Source: an uncultured Oscillospiraceae bacterium (GTDB lineage: Bacteria > Bacillota > Clostridia > Oscillospirales > Acutalibacteraceae). From it: a stretch of DNA of 61,955 nt. Shown here piece by piece: positions 50,942-60,122 of this stretch. The translations under genes and the position numbers were made by a program. How positions within the stretch are numbered: position 1 is the stretch's first letter; each line of letters begins with the position of its first letter. The stretch is taken from positions 1 through 61,955 of the forward strand of contig UQZY01000007.1 of assembly GCA_900545655.1 (NCBI GenBank), given 5' to 3'. The notes beneath the pieces were generated by a model that saw only the letters and a program-made list of their open reading frames with translations, was not told the DNA's origin and did not search any database.

Positions 50942-50962
50942 TAAATACTCATTGATTCGGAA

Positions 50963-50993
50963 GGCCCTGAGCATACCGCTCGGGGCTTTTTAT
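50963..50993 (+). terminator. Intrinsic terminator of ileS
   Basis: A GGCCCTGAGC/GCTCGGGGCTTTTT stem with an ATACC loop. Confidence 0.88.
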
Positions 50994-51019
50994 AACAAAA
51001 CAGTAAAAGGAGAATAAAG

Positions 51020-52051
51020 ATGCACCTTGCTTTTACGTGGCAGGAAATCATTTACCTGTTTTTTATCTATTCTTTTCTCGGCTGGGGCTCTGAGGTTGCT
51101 TTTGCAGCCATAAAGCACGGACGTTATCAAAACCGCGGCTTTCTCATAGGCCCCATATGCCCCATATACGGATACGGCGTTGTAGCTGTTCTTTTACTTC
51201 TCACTCCGATAAAGGGAAATTTATTTCTTCTCTTTGTATGCTCAGCTATCGTTACATCCCTCATTGAATTTTTTTCTGGGTGGTTCCTCGAATGGAGATA
51301 CAACGAGAGATGGTGGGACTATTCGAAAAACAAATTCAATATCAAGGGATACGTATGCCTTGGATTTTCTATCCTTTGGGGTATTGCCGCAACCGTAATA
51401 GTAAAGTTTATCAATCCGCCAATTACGAGCCTTGTAGACAAATTTGCATACACAAGGTTCGGAATGATTCCGGGATTTTTCTTCCTGGCAGTATACATCG
51501 CCGATAACATACTCTCAAACAAAAAGGTTCGCGAGTATACGAAGGGAGTTCAGGCTGTCGAAGCAATGGATGCCGCAATACGCAAGGTTTCCGACTCCAT
51601 CTCGCTCAACATCTATGAAAACGCAACCGAGTCAAAGGAAAAGGTTGAGGACTTCATGGCACGTGAGGACGTAAAGGAGGCTGTCGAAGAATTCTCCGAA
51701 AAGGTTGAAACCGCAAAGGCACATGCCGAGGAGCGCGCCGAGAAGCGTGAAGAAAAGCGCGGAGAGATTGTCGAAGCTATTGAACAGCGCCGTGACGAAC
51801 GCAACGAGAGACGTGAGGAAATTGCATCTGCTCTCGAAAAACGCCGTGCCGAATACAATGAGGAGCGAGAGAAAAAGATTGCAGAGCTTCGCTCTCAGCT
51901 CGTACTTATGCAGGCCGAACGTGAAAGAGTACGTCTTGAAAACGAGAAGCACTTCAAACGTATAATCAACAAGTTTCCCCATATCGAAAACGGCAGGCAT
52001 AAGGATATCTTCAAACGTCGCGACGACAGCGACAACCAGTTTATGAACTGA
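51020..52051 (+). CDS. CmpB-type membrane protein with long charged coiled coil
   Basis: The first ~170 residues hold five or six membrane helices of the putative ABC-transporter type IV (CmpB, PF06541-like) family: FIYSFLGWGSEVAFAA, GPICPIYGYG, EWRYNERWWDYS, NIKGYVCLGFS. A highly charged Arg/Glu helix (~195-325) follows, almost certainly a coiled coil in the cytoplasm. The function is not established for this family. A paralogue without the coil is encoded convergently 220 nt away. Confidence 0.85.
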   Translation: MHLAFTWQEIIYLFFIYSFLGWGSEVAFAAIKHGRYQNRGFLIGPICPIYGYGVVAVLLLLTPIKGNLFLLFVCSAIVTSLIEFFSGWFLEWRYNERWWDYSKNKFNIKGYVCLGFSILWGIAATVIVKFINPPITSLVDKFAYTRFGMIPGFFFLAVYIADNILSNKKVREYTKGVQAVEAMDAAIRKVSDSISLNIYENATESKEKVEDFMAREDVKEAVEEFSEKVETAKAHAEERAEKREEKRGEIVEAIEQRRDERNERREEIASALEKRRAEYNEEREKKIAELRSQLVLMQAERERVRLENEKHFKRIINKFPHIENGRHKDIFKRRDDSDNQFMN

Positions 52052-52081
52052 CCTGAAAAGAAGGGGCTAAACAAACCAACT

Positions 52082-52192
52082 TTAAGCAGTTGCCTTATAG
52101 TTGCCTTAAAGTTGACTTAAGAAACTGACTTAAACAAGCCAAGTCGCAGTAAAGTGCTTACTTAAAAGCCTCTCAAAAAAATTGGCTTAAAC
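52082..52192 (+). repeat. Degenerate 11-13-nt repeats around CTTAA
   Basis: Successive units AGTTGCCTTAT, AGTTGCCTTAA, AGTTGACTTAA and AAACTGACTTAA run head to tail. Looser copies (TGCTTACTTAA, TTGGCTTAA) follow before the terminator. The stretch starts about 30 bases after a stop codon and is non-coding. Confidence 0.65.
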
Positions 52193-52197
52193 AGATG

Positions 52198-52236
52198 CAA
52201 AGACCTCTGATGAAAATTCATCAGAGGTCTTTTTAT
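52198..52236. terminator. Bidirectional terminator
   Basis: A perfect AAAGACCTCTGATGA/TCATCAGAGGTCTTT stem with T tail lies between convergent CmpB-type genes. Confidence 0.9.
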
Positions 52237-52270
52237 CATTTGCTTTTTATTTTTAACATCTTGTGTGACG

Positions 52271-52945
52271 TTACTTCGAAATAAAATGCCACTCAACAAA
52301 GCGGTCCTTCATCCATTGGTCATTTGCCTTACTGTCAATGGCTCTTGAAATGGATGTTCTGGGCTCATATCCGTAATGTCTGCCGCTCCAACGAAGAAGC
52401 ACCATAGCGGTGAGAGCAAAATTGATTGCAAGGAAAACGCTCATAACAGAACAGATAATTCTGTATTTGTGCCCTCTTAAGCCTTCAAGCCTTTTAGTGA
52501 TTTTGGGTGCGGCAAGACAAACACAAAGCGACATGATGCCCCAAAAAAGACTGAACTTCAGGCACACTATACCGTCTATGTTTAAAAAGTTTCCGGAATA
52601 GTCCCACGCCTTCATACCGAGAACGTACTTTAAAAAGGCTCCGCATATGTACTCCAGGGTCGTCGCAATACCCATAAGGGACAACACCCTGATAGGTAAG
52701 GACTTGTCCTGTAGCTTCACCGCTCCGGCATAAAGCCCCGCGGCTCCCGCCCCGTAAAGGACGTTAAACCATCCCCAAACAGACACAACATGACTCTCCC
52801 AGTGTCCCCTCGTGAAATAACAAAAAGCTCCTTCGATTATAACTCCGAGAACGCTTCCGACGAGGAACAGCCAAAACAAATCATTGTACTCAACCTTGGG
52901 CTTTGACGGCTTCATTTCTTCTTTCTCTGTAATCGTTTTTTCCAT
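52271..52945 (-). CDS. CmpB-type membrane protein
   Basis: The 224-residue protein has five or six membrane helices of the same CmpB-like family as the gene converging on it. The family pattern is seen in LFLVGSVLGVIIEGAFCY, WGWFNVLYGAGAAG, EYICGAFLKYVLGMKAWDYS and NIDGIVCLKFSLFWG. The N-terminus is short and charged, and no coiled coil is present. No partner ATPase gene is nearby, so the transporter label of the family is not supported by context. Confidence 0.85.
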   Translation of the reverse strand: MEKTITEKEEMKPSKPKVEYNDLFWLFLVGSVLGVIIEGAFCYFTRGHWESHVVSVWGWFNVLYGAGAAGLYAGAVKLQDKSLPIRVLSLMGIATTLEYICGAFLKYVLGMKAWDYSGNFLNIDGIVCLKFSLFWGIMSLCVCLAAPKITKRLEGLRGHKYRIICSVMSVFLAINFALTAMVLLRWSGRHYGYEPRTSISRAIDSKANDQWMKDRFVEWHFISK

Positions 52946-53106
52946 ATGTATACCACTCTACTACCCGTCTCATAAAAATGTATCCCGATTTTTCAACCAG
53001 GATACATTAAACCATAACCGGGGTTGTGTTTCAACGGTTATTACACATTTTTACTTTTTTTGTAGATGTTTTGTAAGAAAAAGGCCGTTTTATGCAACAC
53101 TTTCGT

Positions 53107-53928
53107 TTACAAAGTAAAGGTACCTTTTTCTTTTCCATCAATCGCAAAGGAGAACAACGTGTCTCTGTCAATCGCCGCAAAGTAATTCGTTCTCTTGTAC
53201 TCTTCCGCATAATTATCTTCAATTCGCTTAAGGCTTTCCTTAAGTTGAAGCATGACCGCAAAATCATGCTTGCAGTTATAGTTACAGAAGCATGAGCAGG
53301 TAAGTCCGCTTACTTTGCCGTTTTTTAAGGTGAACTCCAGTTCATAGTTTTCGTTGCCTTCGACAATTGCATAGCCCTTTGTACCGTCAAGACACAGATA
53401 CTTTACATGGTTTTTCATATAATAATCATGTCCGCGTTCAGCCACTTCTCCGCTTATGTCCATAGTCGTAAGGTCGTCAAGCAAAAAGAAAGTGTCATCC
53501 GTATTGCTCAAATACTCATCTTCTTCGCCAATCGGCTCTTTAAACCATGTCATAGCCTTTTCAACCGGCAATGTATCCCTTTCAAAGCTAATAAAATGGG
53601 ATCCCGCCATAAAAAACTGACCCTTGACATCCGTGTCAACAAGTGCAATTACGCGTTTGTACTCCGAAGACCTTATCTTAAAGTTATAGTTTACACCCGT
53701 AACGCAGCCGCGCATTCCCTCAAGCTTACCGTCAACGTAAACTATGTCACCGCGGTGCAGGTCAAACTTGTCATTGTAATACGTGAGGGTCATATCTCTT
53801 TTTGAAAAATAAATCTGAACAAGAGACCTGCGCGGTACAGACTTATCATTTTCTTCGGTATGACTTGTCTTTTTCTCAAATGTTTCTTTGATACCATTTA
53901 TAAATGCAGGTCCTGTTAATAATGCCAT
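53107..53928 (-). CDS. SWIM zinc-finger protein
   Basis: A SWIM-type finger CSCFCNYNCKHDFAVM (CxCx(n)CxH) lies near residues 209-224 of 273 and may bind DNA, RNA or a protein. The N-terminal ~190 residues are beta-rich with no recognised domain. The ATG is chosen for a GGAGGG site seven bases upstream; the frame stays open 20 codons further without such a site. It is last of a three-gene minus-strand set after a MATE exporter and a DUF3786-like gene. The role is unknown. Confidence 0.8.
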   Translation of the reverse strand: MALLTGPAFINGIKETFEKKTSHTEENDKSVPRRSLVQIYFSKRDMTLTYYNDKFDLHRGDIVYVDGKLEGMRGCVTGVNYNFKIRSSEYKRVIALVDTDVKGQFFMAGSHFISFERDTLPVEKAMTWFKEPIGEEDEYLSNTDDTFFLLDDLTTMDISGEVAERGHDYYMKNHVKYLCLDGTKGYAIVEGNENYELEFTLKNGKVSGLTCSCFCNYNCKHDFAVMLQLKESLKRIEDNYAEEYKRTNYFAAIDRDTLFSFAIDGKEKGTFTL

Positions 53929-53998
53929 AGTCTTTCCCTCCTGATTATTTTTCCTTCTGACTATAGTATACAATAACAGGTGTCCCATAAAACGGTCT

Positions 53999-54616
53999 TT
54001 ACATCATCTCTTTTATTCTTTTTACCATGTGGCTCATGAGATAAAAAGTCGTTTCAAAATGCATATACCGAAGTATATTTTCATCAAACATGAATTTGAG
54101 ATTTGCCGGAAATTCGTCGTCAGCCTCCCAATACTGAATAATGACCGGAAGAAAGGAAAAGGGATAAAGCTTTGCCGCGACATCTCCTTTCAAGTCAGCC
54201 TTTTCACCGAAAAAAAGACAGGCACTCTCAAGCTCTTTTGTTTTACCGTTAAACTCCTCCGCATCATTTTGAAAAAAACCTCTTCCGACGCCGATTGAGG
54301 ATGACTGTACGGTTCCCTTAAGCATATTAACGGTACAGTAATTTCCGGAAAGAGAGCAGTCATCTCTTGAGTAGCAGAGTAAATCATAGATGGTCATTGA
54401 TTCATTGAAATCCGCTTCACAAACTGTCTCAAAGTCATTATCCGACCACTCGACCATGCCGTTTTTACGGTCAATTCGGTACTCGTGACGCATAAAAGAT
54501 ATATAGATATATCTTGCGTCATTTTTGAGTCCGAATTTTCTTATTGCTTTTTCGGTGTCGTATTCCGTAAATTTTTCACGCATTTTGTTCCGCGTGAGTT
54601 CATAATTTGAAAGCAT
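53999..54616 (-). CDS. DUF3786-like protein of unknown function
   Basis: The 205-residue soluble protein includes LLCYSRDDCSLSG and a C-terminal segment VIIQYWEADDEFPANLKFMF followed by HFETTFYLMSHMVKRI. This resembles the DUF3786 pattern (acidic DEEFP then a helix with conserved Glu). The start follows a purine-rich site. It begins 19 bases after the MATE gene and is probably co-transcribed with it. No biochemical role is known to me. Confidence 0.7.
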   Translation of the reverse strand: MLSNYELTRNKMREKFTEYDTEKAIRKFGLKNDARYIYISFMRHEYRIDRKNGMVEWSDNDFETVCEADFNESMTIYDLLCYSRDDCSLSGNYCTVNMLKGTVQSSSIGVGRGFFQNDAEEFNGKTKELESACLFFGEKADLKGDVAAKLYPFSFLPVIIQYWEADDEFPANLKFMFDENILRYMHFETTFYLMSHMVKRIKEMM

Positions 54617-54635
54617 TGAGTCACCTCTTGAACGG

Positions 54636-55958
54636 TTATTCTACCGCTGTAATTTTCAGCCCGTTTCTCTTTAAGAACCAAACATATGCAATCCAGGAAA
54701 CAAGCGAATCAAAAGCCGTTCCGCAGCCGAACATCAGTGCTATGCCGTTAAGAGTAGGTGTCCAGATTCCTTTGAGATAAAGAACAAAGAAAACTCCATA
54801 ATAAAGCGAATTTGTAACAACCGATTCAAAAAGCATATATTGTGTTTTGCCCCGACCGTAGAAGGAACAATCGAATACATTTTGAAAAGCATAAAGCACA
54901 TAAAAGCCCAGCAACATCATAACCAAAGAAAACAATTTGTCCGTATCATTAAAGCCGAGTATATACTGCATAAACGGTTTATAAGTTGGAATCAAGACAA
55001 CCCACAAGGCACATACGACAGCGGTAACAGTAAAATATCCAAGTGTATTTTTCTCTATCGCTTTTTCATCGCGTGACGTTTCCTGCTTTATCAATTCGCC
55101 AAGCTGTATAACAGGTAAAAGTAGCCATCCCCATATGAAATTGTTGGCCACCCAGTATGTTCCCTGTTCTCCGACCACATTGACCATACGGGAAATCATC
55201 AGCATATACGCTGCATTTCGTACAAAGGATTCAAGCCCCGAAAGTCCTCCTATTTTTGCAAAATCCTTCGCCCAGAAAAAGGACATTTTTTCCTTGTTAA
55301 AAATGCAATAACCCTGTTTTGAAAGGATAAAGATAACCACTGCAAACAGCAATATATTCACAATGATATTGGAATAACCGATACCGTTTACACCGAGATT
55401 CAAAGAAAATGGCAATGATGAAACCAAAAAGGTATCGGAGATAATACATAGTACAAGTTTTACCGCCGTTAATATGTAGACGAAATTGTCCTTGCCAAGT
55501 GAAATAAGTGCAACCGAACCAAAACTGAACAAAATAGTAAATACATTGGCTATGCTTTCAATACGGATATATGTTGCGGAAACAGCAATGATATCCGTAT
55601 CCGCCGCCATATAAACAAGCATTTGACGGGCAAAAATCATAATTATTGCCGAAAGTAAAGCATATATCCCGAATGATATGAGAAGTCCTGTTTTCAATCG
55701 GTTAGTAAATTCCTTTTTATCGGACGCCACTTTTCCTATAAAAAAGAACAGCGGAAGAATGATTGCCTCATTTACAACTTCATAAATAAGGCTTACCCAG
55801 GAGAGCTGTCCGGCGATAGAGTATGCCCAATCCCCCGGAAGCTGACCGAGAAAGAATGTGCGAACGGTGGTATAAACCGTAGGACATAATCCCATTATGA
55901 GCAACGCCGTAAACAATCTCCAATTGATATTTTTAAGTGACATTCCGATCTTATTCAT
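54636..55958 (-). CDS. MATE-family efflux transporter
   Basis: Twelve predicted membrane helices in 440 residues and the two-fold MATE layout indicate a cation-coupled exporter of drugs or metabolites. Segments such as GQLSWVSLIYEVVNEAIILP, GVNGIGYSNIIVN and FYGRGKTQYM are in keeping with the family. The inner ATG is chosen for a GGGGAG site about nine bases upstream; an ATG 36 bases earlier is possible. A 38-nt near-palindrome at 56018-56055 precedes it and may control it. The substrate is unknown. Confidence 0.88.
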   Translation of the reverse strand: MNKIGMSLKNINWRLFTALLIMGLCPTVYTTVRTFFLGQLPGDWAYSIAGQLSWVSLIYEVVNEAIILPLFFFIGKVASDKKEFTNRLKTGLLISFGIYALLSAIIMIFARQMLVYMAADTDIIAVSATYIRIESIANVFTILFSFGSVALISLGKDNFVYILTAVKLVLCIISDTFLVSSLPFSLNLGVNGIGYSNIIVNILLFAVVIFILSKQGYCIFNKEKMSFFWAKDFAKIGGLSGLESFVRNAAYMLMISRMVNVVGEQGTYWVANNFIWGWLLLPVIQLGELIKQETSRDEKAIEKNTLGYFTVTAVVCALWVVLIPTYKPFMQYILGFNDTDKLFSLVMMLLGFYVLYAFQNVFDCSFYGRGKTQYMLFESVVTNSLYYGVFFVLYLKGIWTPTLNGIALMFGCGTAFDSLVSWIAYVWFLKRNGLKITAVE

Positions 55959-56017
55959 AAAATCAATCTCCCCAAATAGCTTTCTGTTAAGCATACGTCT
56001 TTTTCTGAAAAATCTAC

Positions 56018-56055
56018 CCTATGGAGCTTATGGAAATTTCATAATGCTCTATAGG
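56018..56055. promoter_or_regulatory. Near-perfect 38-nt palindrome upstream of the MATE gene
   Basis: Outer arms CCTATGGAGC and GCTCTATAGG (one mismatch) enclose an inner palindrome-like TTATGGAAATTTCATAAT. Its size and position 60 nt before the start suit a repressor or MerR-type operator, though no regulator gene is adjacent. As RNA it could also fold as a leader hairpin. Confidence 0.5.
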
Positions 56056-56121
56056 ATTTCCTGAAAACCGGACTTCGTTTCCATATACTCTATTGTGACC
56101 GGAAATAACGGTCATGTCAAC

Positions 56122-56163
56122 AAAAAACCCTCTGTCGGGTAACCGACAGAGGGTTTTGTTTTT
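56122..56163. terminator. Bidirectional terminator of ppdK
   Basis: An AAAAAACCCTCTGTCGG/CCGACAGAGGGTTTT stem with a GTAA loop has T tracts on both sides. Confidence 0.92.
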
Positions 56164-56188
56164 TAAATATGTTGTGACACGCTTTTAA

Positions 56189-58819
56189 TTACGCATTCTC
56201 TTTGATAGCAGCCTGTGCAGCGGCAAGACGAGCTATAGGAACACGGAATGGTGAGCATGAAACATAGTCAAGTCCGATTGTGTGGCAGAACTCAACAGAT
56301 GTCGGGTCGCCACCGTGCTCACCGCAGATACCGCAGTGAAGAGCAGGGTTAACCGGACGGCCGAGCTTAAGAGTCATATCCATAAGCTTGCCTACTCCTG
56401 TCTGGTCAAGCTTAGCAAACGGATCGTTCTCAAAGATCTTAGCGTCATAGTAAGAATCAAGGAACTTACCTGCGTCATCACGGCTGAAGCCGAAGGTCAT
56501 CTGTGTAAGGTCGTTTGTACCGAAGCAGAAGAAGTCAGCTTCTTTTGCGATTTCATCAGCTGTGAGACAAGCACGCGGAATCTCGATCATTGTACCAACC
56601 TCGTACTTAAGGTCAGAGCCTGCAGCCTTGATCTCGGCATCAGCTGTTTCAACAACAAACTTCTTAACGTACTTAAGCTCCTTAACCTCTCCAACAAGAG
56701 GAATCATGATTTCAGGTTCAACGTTCCAATCAGGATGAGCCTTCTTAACGTTAATAGCTGCACGAATGACAGCTCTTGTCTGCATAACAGCGATTTCAGG
56801 ATATGTTACTGCAAGGCGGCATCCACGGTGACCCATCATCGGGTTGAACTCGTGAAGACCCTGAATGATAGCCTTGATCTGCTCAACAGTCTTGCCCTGA
56901 GACTTAGCGAGAAGCTCGATATCTGCTTCCTCTGTAGGAACGAACTCATGAAGCGGAGGATCGAGGAAACGGATTGTTACAGGACAGCCTTCAAGTGCCT
57001 CGTAAAGCTTCTCAAAGTCGCTCTGCTGATAAGGAAGAATCTTCTCAAGTGCAGCTTCTCTCTGCTCCTTAGTATCAGCACAGATCATCTCTCTGAATGC
57101 TGCGATTCTGTCAGCCTCGAAGAACATATGCTCTGTACGGCAAAGGCCTATACCCTCTGCGCCGAGCTCACGAGCCTTTTTAGCGTCTGTAGGAGTATCA
57201 GCGTTTGTACGAACCTTGAGCTTTCTGTACTTGTCAGCCCAAGCCATAACTCTGCCGAACTCACCGGCGATTGTAGCGTCAACAGTCGGGATGATTCCCT
57301 CATAGATGTTACCTGTTGAACCGTCTATTGAAATGAAGTCTCCTTCGTGGAACTCTTTTCCGCCAAGTGTGAACTTCTTGTTAGCTTCATCCATAATGAT
57401 GTCTGAGCAACCGGATACGCAGCAAGTACCCATACCACGTGCAACAACTGCTGCATGAGATGTCATACCGCCACGAACTGTGAGGATACCCTGAGAAGCC
57501 TTCATGCCTGTGATATCCTCCGGAGAGGTCTCAAGACGAACAAGAACAACCTTCTCGCCTCTTGCCTTCCATGCATCTGCGTCGTCAGCTGTAAATACAA
57601 CCTTACCGCAAGCAGCACCCGGTGATGCACCGAGACCCTTACCGATAGCCTCTGCCTTCTTAAGAGCAGCAGCATCGAACTGTGGGTGAAGAAGAGTATC
57701 AAGGTTACGCGGGTCAATCATAAGAACTGCTTCCTGCTCTGTTCTCATACCCTCGTCAACAAGGTCACAAGCAATCTTAAGAGCTGCCTGTGCTGTTCTC
57801 TTACCGTTTCTTGTCTGAAGCATATAAAGCTTACCGTGTTCAACTGTAAACTCCATATCCTGCATATCTCTGTAGTGAGACTCAAGGGTCTGGCAAACCT
57901 TCTTGAACTCAGCGAATGCCTCAGGGAACTTCTGCTCCATCTCTGAGATGTGCATCGGTGTACGAACGCCTGCAACAACGTCCTCACCCTGTGCATTTGT
58001 AAGGAATTCACCGAAAAGTCCCTTTGCGCCTGTAGCCGGGTCACGTGTGAATGCAACACCCGTACCGCAATCGTCACCCATGTTACCGAATGCCATTGAC
58101 TGTACGTTTACTGCTGTACCCCATGAATACGGAATATCGTTATCACGACGGTATACATTTGCACGCGGGTTATCCCATGAACGGAATACGGCTTTGATAG
58201 CACCGATAAGCTGCTCCTTAGGATCATCCGGGAAGTCGTTTCCGATCTTTACCTTGTACTCAGCCTTAAACTGTGTAGCAAGCTCTTTAAGATCATTTGC
58301 GTCAAGGTCTACGTCCTGCGTAACACCTTTCTTTTCTTTCATCTGGTCGATGAGCTCTTCGAAATACTTCTTGCCGACCTCCATAACAACGTCGGAATAC
58401 ATCTGAATGAAACGTCTGTAGCAGTCCCATGCCCAACGCGGGTTGTTTGACTGCTCAGCGATTACGTTTACAACTTCCTCATTAAGACCGAGGTTAAGAA
58501 TTGTGTCCATCATACCAGGCATGGAAGCTCTGGCACCTGAACGAACTGATACAAGAAGGGGGTTTGTCTTGTCGCCAAACTTCTTACCTGTAATTCCTTC
58601 CATCTTAACGATATGCTCTTCAATCTGAGCCATGATTTCATCGTTGATCTCGCGGCCATCCTCATAGTACTGAGTACAAGCCTCTGTTGAAATTGTGAAT
58701 CCCTGTGGTACCGGAAGACCGATATTGGTCATCTCAGCAAGGTTTGCACCCTTACCACCGAGAAGCTCACGCATGTTTGCATTACCCTCTGTGAAGAGGT
58801 AAACATACTTATGTGCCAT
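56189..58819 (-). CDS. ppdK: Pyruvate, phosphate dikinase
   Basis: It interconverts pyruvate + ATP + Pi with PEP + AMP + PPi, used by anaerobes in PPi-linked glycolysis or PEP formation. The order is an N-terminal ATP-grasp domain, a swivelling phosphohistidine domain with GGMTSHAAVVARGMGTCCVSG (His near 455), and a C-terminal PEP/pyruvate barrel with GTNDLTQMTFGFSRDD and HCGICGEHGGDP. The length of 876 is standard. A GGAGG site and a near-consensus promoter, together with unusually even codon use, suggest high expression. Confidence 0.97.
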   Translation of the reverse strand: MAHKYVYLFTEGNANMRELLGGKGANLAEMTNIGLPVPQGFTISTEACTQYYEDGREINDEIMAQIEEHIVKMEGITGKKFGDKTNPLLVSVRSGARASMPGMMDTILNLGLNEEVVNVIAEQSNNPRWAWDCYRRFIQMYSDVVMEVGKKYFEELIDQMKEKKGVTQDVDLDANDLKELATQFKAEYKVKIGNDFPDDPKEQLIGAIKAVFRSWDNPRANVYRRDNDIPYSWGTAVNVQSMAFGNMGDDCGTGVAFTRDPATGAKGLFGEFLTNAQGEDVVAGVRTPMHISEMEQKFPEAFAEFKKVCQTLESHYRDMQDMEFTVEHGKLYMLQTRNGKRTAQAALKIACDLVDEGMRTEQEAVLMIDPRNLDTLLHPQFDAAALKKAEAIGKGLGASPGAACGKVVFTADDADAWKARGEKVVLVRLETSPEDITGMKASQGILTVRGGMTSHAAVVARGMGTCCVSGCSDIIMDEANKKFTLGGKEFHEGDFISIDGSTGNIYEGIIPTVDATIAGEFGRVMAWADKYRKLKVRTNADTPTDAKKARELGAEGIGLCRTEHMFFEADRIAAFREMICADTKEQREAALEKILPYQQSDFEKLYEALEGCPVTIRFLDPPLHEFVPTEEADIELLAKSQGKTVEQIKAIIQGLHEFNPMMGHRGCRLAVTYPEIAVMQTRAVIRAAINVKKAHPDWNVEPEIMIPLVGEVKELKYVKKFVVETADAEIKAAGSDLKYEVGTMIEIPRACLTADEIAKEADFFCFGTNDLTQMTFGFSRDDAGKFLDSYYDAKIFENDPFAKLDQTGVGKLMDMTLKLGRPVNPALHCGICGEHGGDPTSVEFCHTIGLDYVSCSPFRVPIARLAAAQAAIKENA

Positions 58820-58871
58820 TTCTTTTAACCTCCGCTATTTTTTATAATTGTATATGTCTAACACAATCGAT

Positions 58872-58900
58872 ATTCTAACACAACAATTTTAAGTTATCAA
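58872..58900 (-). promoter_or_regulatory. Sigma-A promoter of ppdK
   Basis: On the minus strand TTGATA and TAGAAT are exactly 17 bp apart, about 50 nt before the start codon. Confidence 0.65.
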
Positions 58901-58987
58901 CAAAAAACCTCTTGTTTACAAAGATTTTGTTAATATTTATACAAACCTTGTTAATTTTTTGTCGGTTTGACAGGTAAAATTGTTACT

Positions 58988-60088
58988 TTATACAAAAAGT
59001 TCGCTGTTTATATGCGAGATAAGCTTCTTATATATCTTTTCCGTCGATTTAAAATCCGCGCACGACGCATATATCTTTTCAATCTCATCGTGTATCTCTT
59101 TCGCTTCACCCAGGCTCTTTATCGCAGACGCGCGAAGCTCATCAACCATCTTCCTGTTAAAGCTCAGCTTTTGCTTATGCAGCTTCATTCCTTTTGTGTC
59201 CAGGAACCTTTGAGCGTGTATTTTTCTGGTCGGTATAATCTCCTTGTTGTCAAGCACAACCGCAATTCCCTGATCCGGGAAAAGAAGCTCGGACAACTCC
59301 TCCGTATCAAACGTCGAAATACCGACAATCGTGTTTATTCCAAGGTCAAGAGCAACCGTCAGAAGGCAGTCCAGTATCTGCCCGCTCACCGCTCCTATTT
59401 TGTCATCAATACTGATTATCTGCTTATAGCCGTTGTTTATTCCGTCAGAAAATGTAACTGCTCCCTCAGGTGTGACCGCTGTGTGAAAACGGTAATGTAC
59501 CTCTCCTTCCCCTGAATTGCCCGTAAAATTCCGTTTTGCAAAACCGAGAACATAATTATATATCTTTTCGTAGTCTATGTATTCGTCCTGTATCCTCTTT
59601 GAATTTCGCATTATAAGGGCGGCGGCATTCAGATAACCGGTAGTTTTTCTGTAACAGCGGGCTGCGGCCGATGAGAGTCGACGCAGCGTGGCGGCATGGG
59701 CTTTAAGGGAGGTTGCGTCGAGAGCCGATCCGAGGTTTATTATTTCCTCAACCGCTCCGTAGTACTTCGGCTCTACGACGTGCGGCGGTGTGCCGTCAAC
59801 CATGACAAGCTTCGCCCCCTCGGGGCTTTCACATATGATTGCATCGAGCGAATTCGGGTCTGAGGCACACCGCACCCTTGTACAGACAAAGCTTCGTTTT
59901 GAAAGATAGTCCGCCACGCGACCCATCAGCGTCGACTTGCCGCAGCCCGCCGACCCTTTTATTACAAAAACACGTACATCGTCATCCGGATTATAAAGCT
60001 CGTCAAAGCATGAATAAAAGCCTTCATTTGTGTTACTTCCGAGAAAAAAATCAGTAGCAGAATTCACTGTATCAACTCCCAAAATCAA
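58988..60088 (-). CDS. P-loop ATPase of unknown function
   Basis: Walker A is VIKGSAGCGKSTLMGRVADY (~43-62). A Walker B-like LVMVDGTPPHVVEP follows near residue 95. The rest is mixed alpha/beta with a helical middle and a long C-terminal helix. It resembles an uncharacterised ATPase family (PRK06851-like) found in Clostridia. The substrate and partner are unknown. It shares orientation with the CapA-like gene 34 nt upstream, and the two may be co-transcribed. Confidence 0.8.
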   Translation of the reverse strand: MILGVDTVNSATDFFLGSNTNEGFYSCFDELYNPDDDVRVFVIKGSAGCGKSTLMGRVADYLSKRSFVCTRVRCASDPNSLDAIICESPEGAKLVMVDGTPPHVVEPKYYGAVEEIINLGSALDATSLKAHAATLRRLSSAAARCYRKTTGYLNAAALIMRNSKRIQDEYIDYEKIYNYVLGFAKRNFTGNSGEGEVHYRFHTAVTPEGAVTFSDGINNGYKQIISIDDKIGAVSGQILDCLLTVALDLGINTIVGISTFDTEELSELLFPDQGIAVVLDNKEIIPTRKIHAQRFLDTKGMKLHKQKLSFNRKMVDELRASAIKSLGEAKEIHDEIEKIYASCADFKSTEKIYKKLISHINSELFV

Positions 60089-60122
60089 GTTATAACAGTT
60101 TATTCCGCTACCTGCGTTTTTG

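Noticed and set aside
56282..57319. 345-codon open frame on the plus strand inside ppdK
   Set aside because: It is antisense to a fully convincing ppdK, is rich in Leu/Cys/Ser as expected for a shadow of biased codons, and has no ribosome site.
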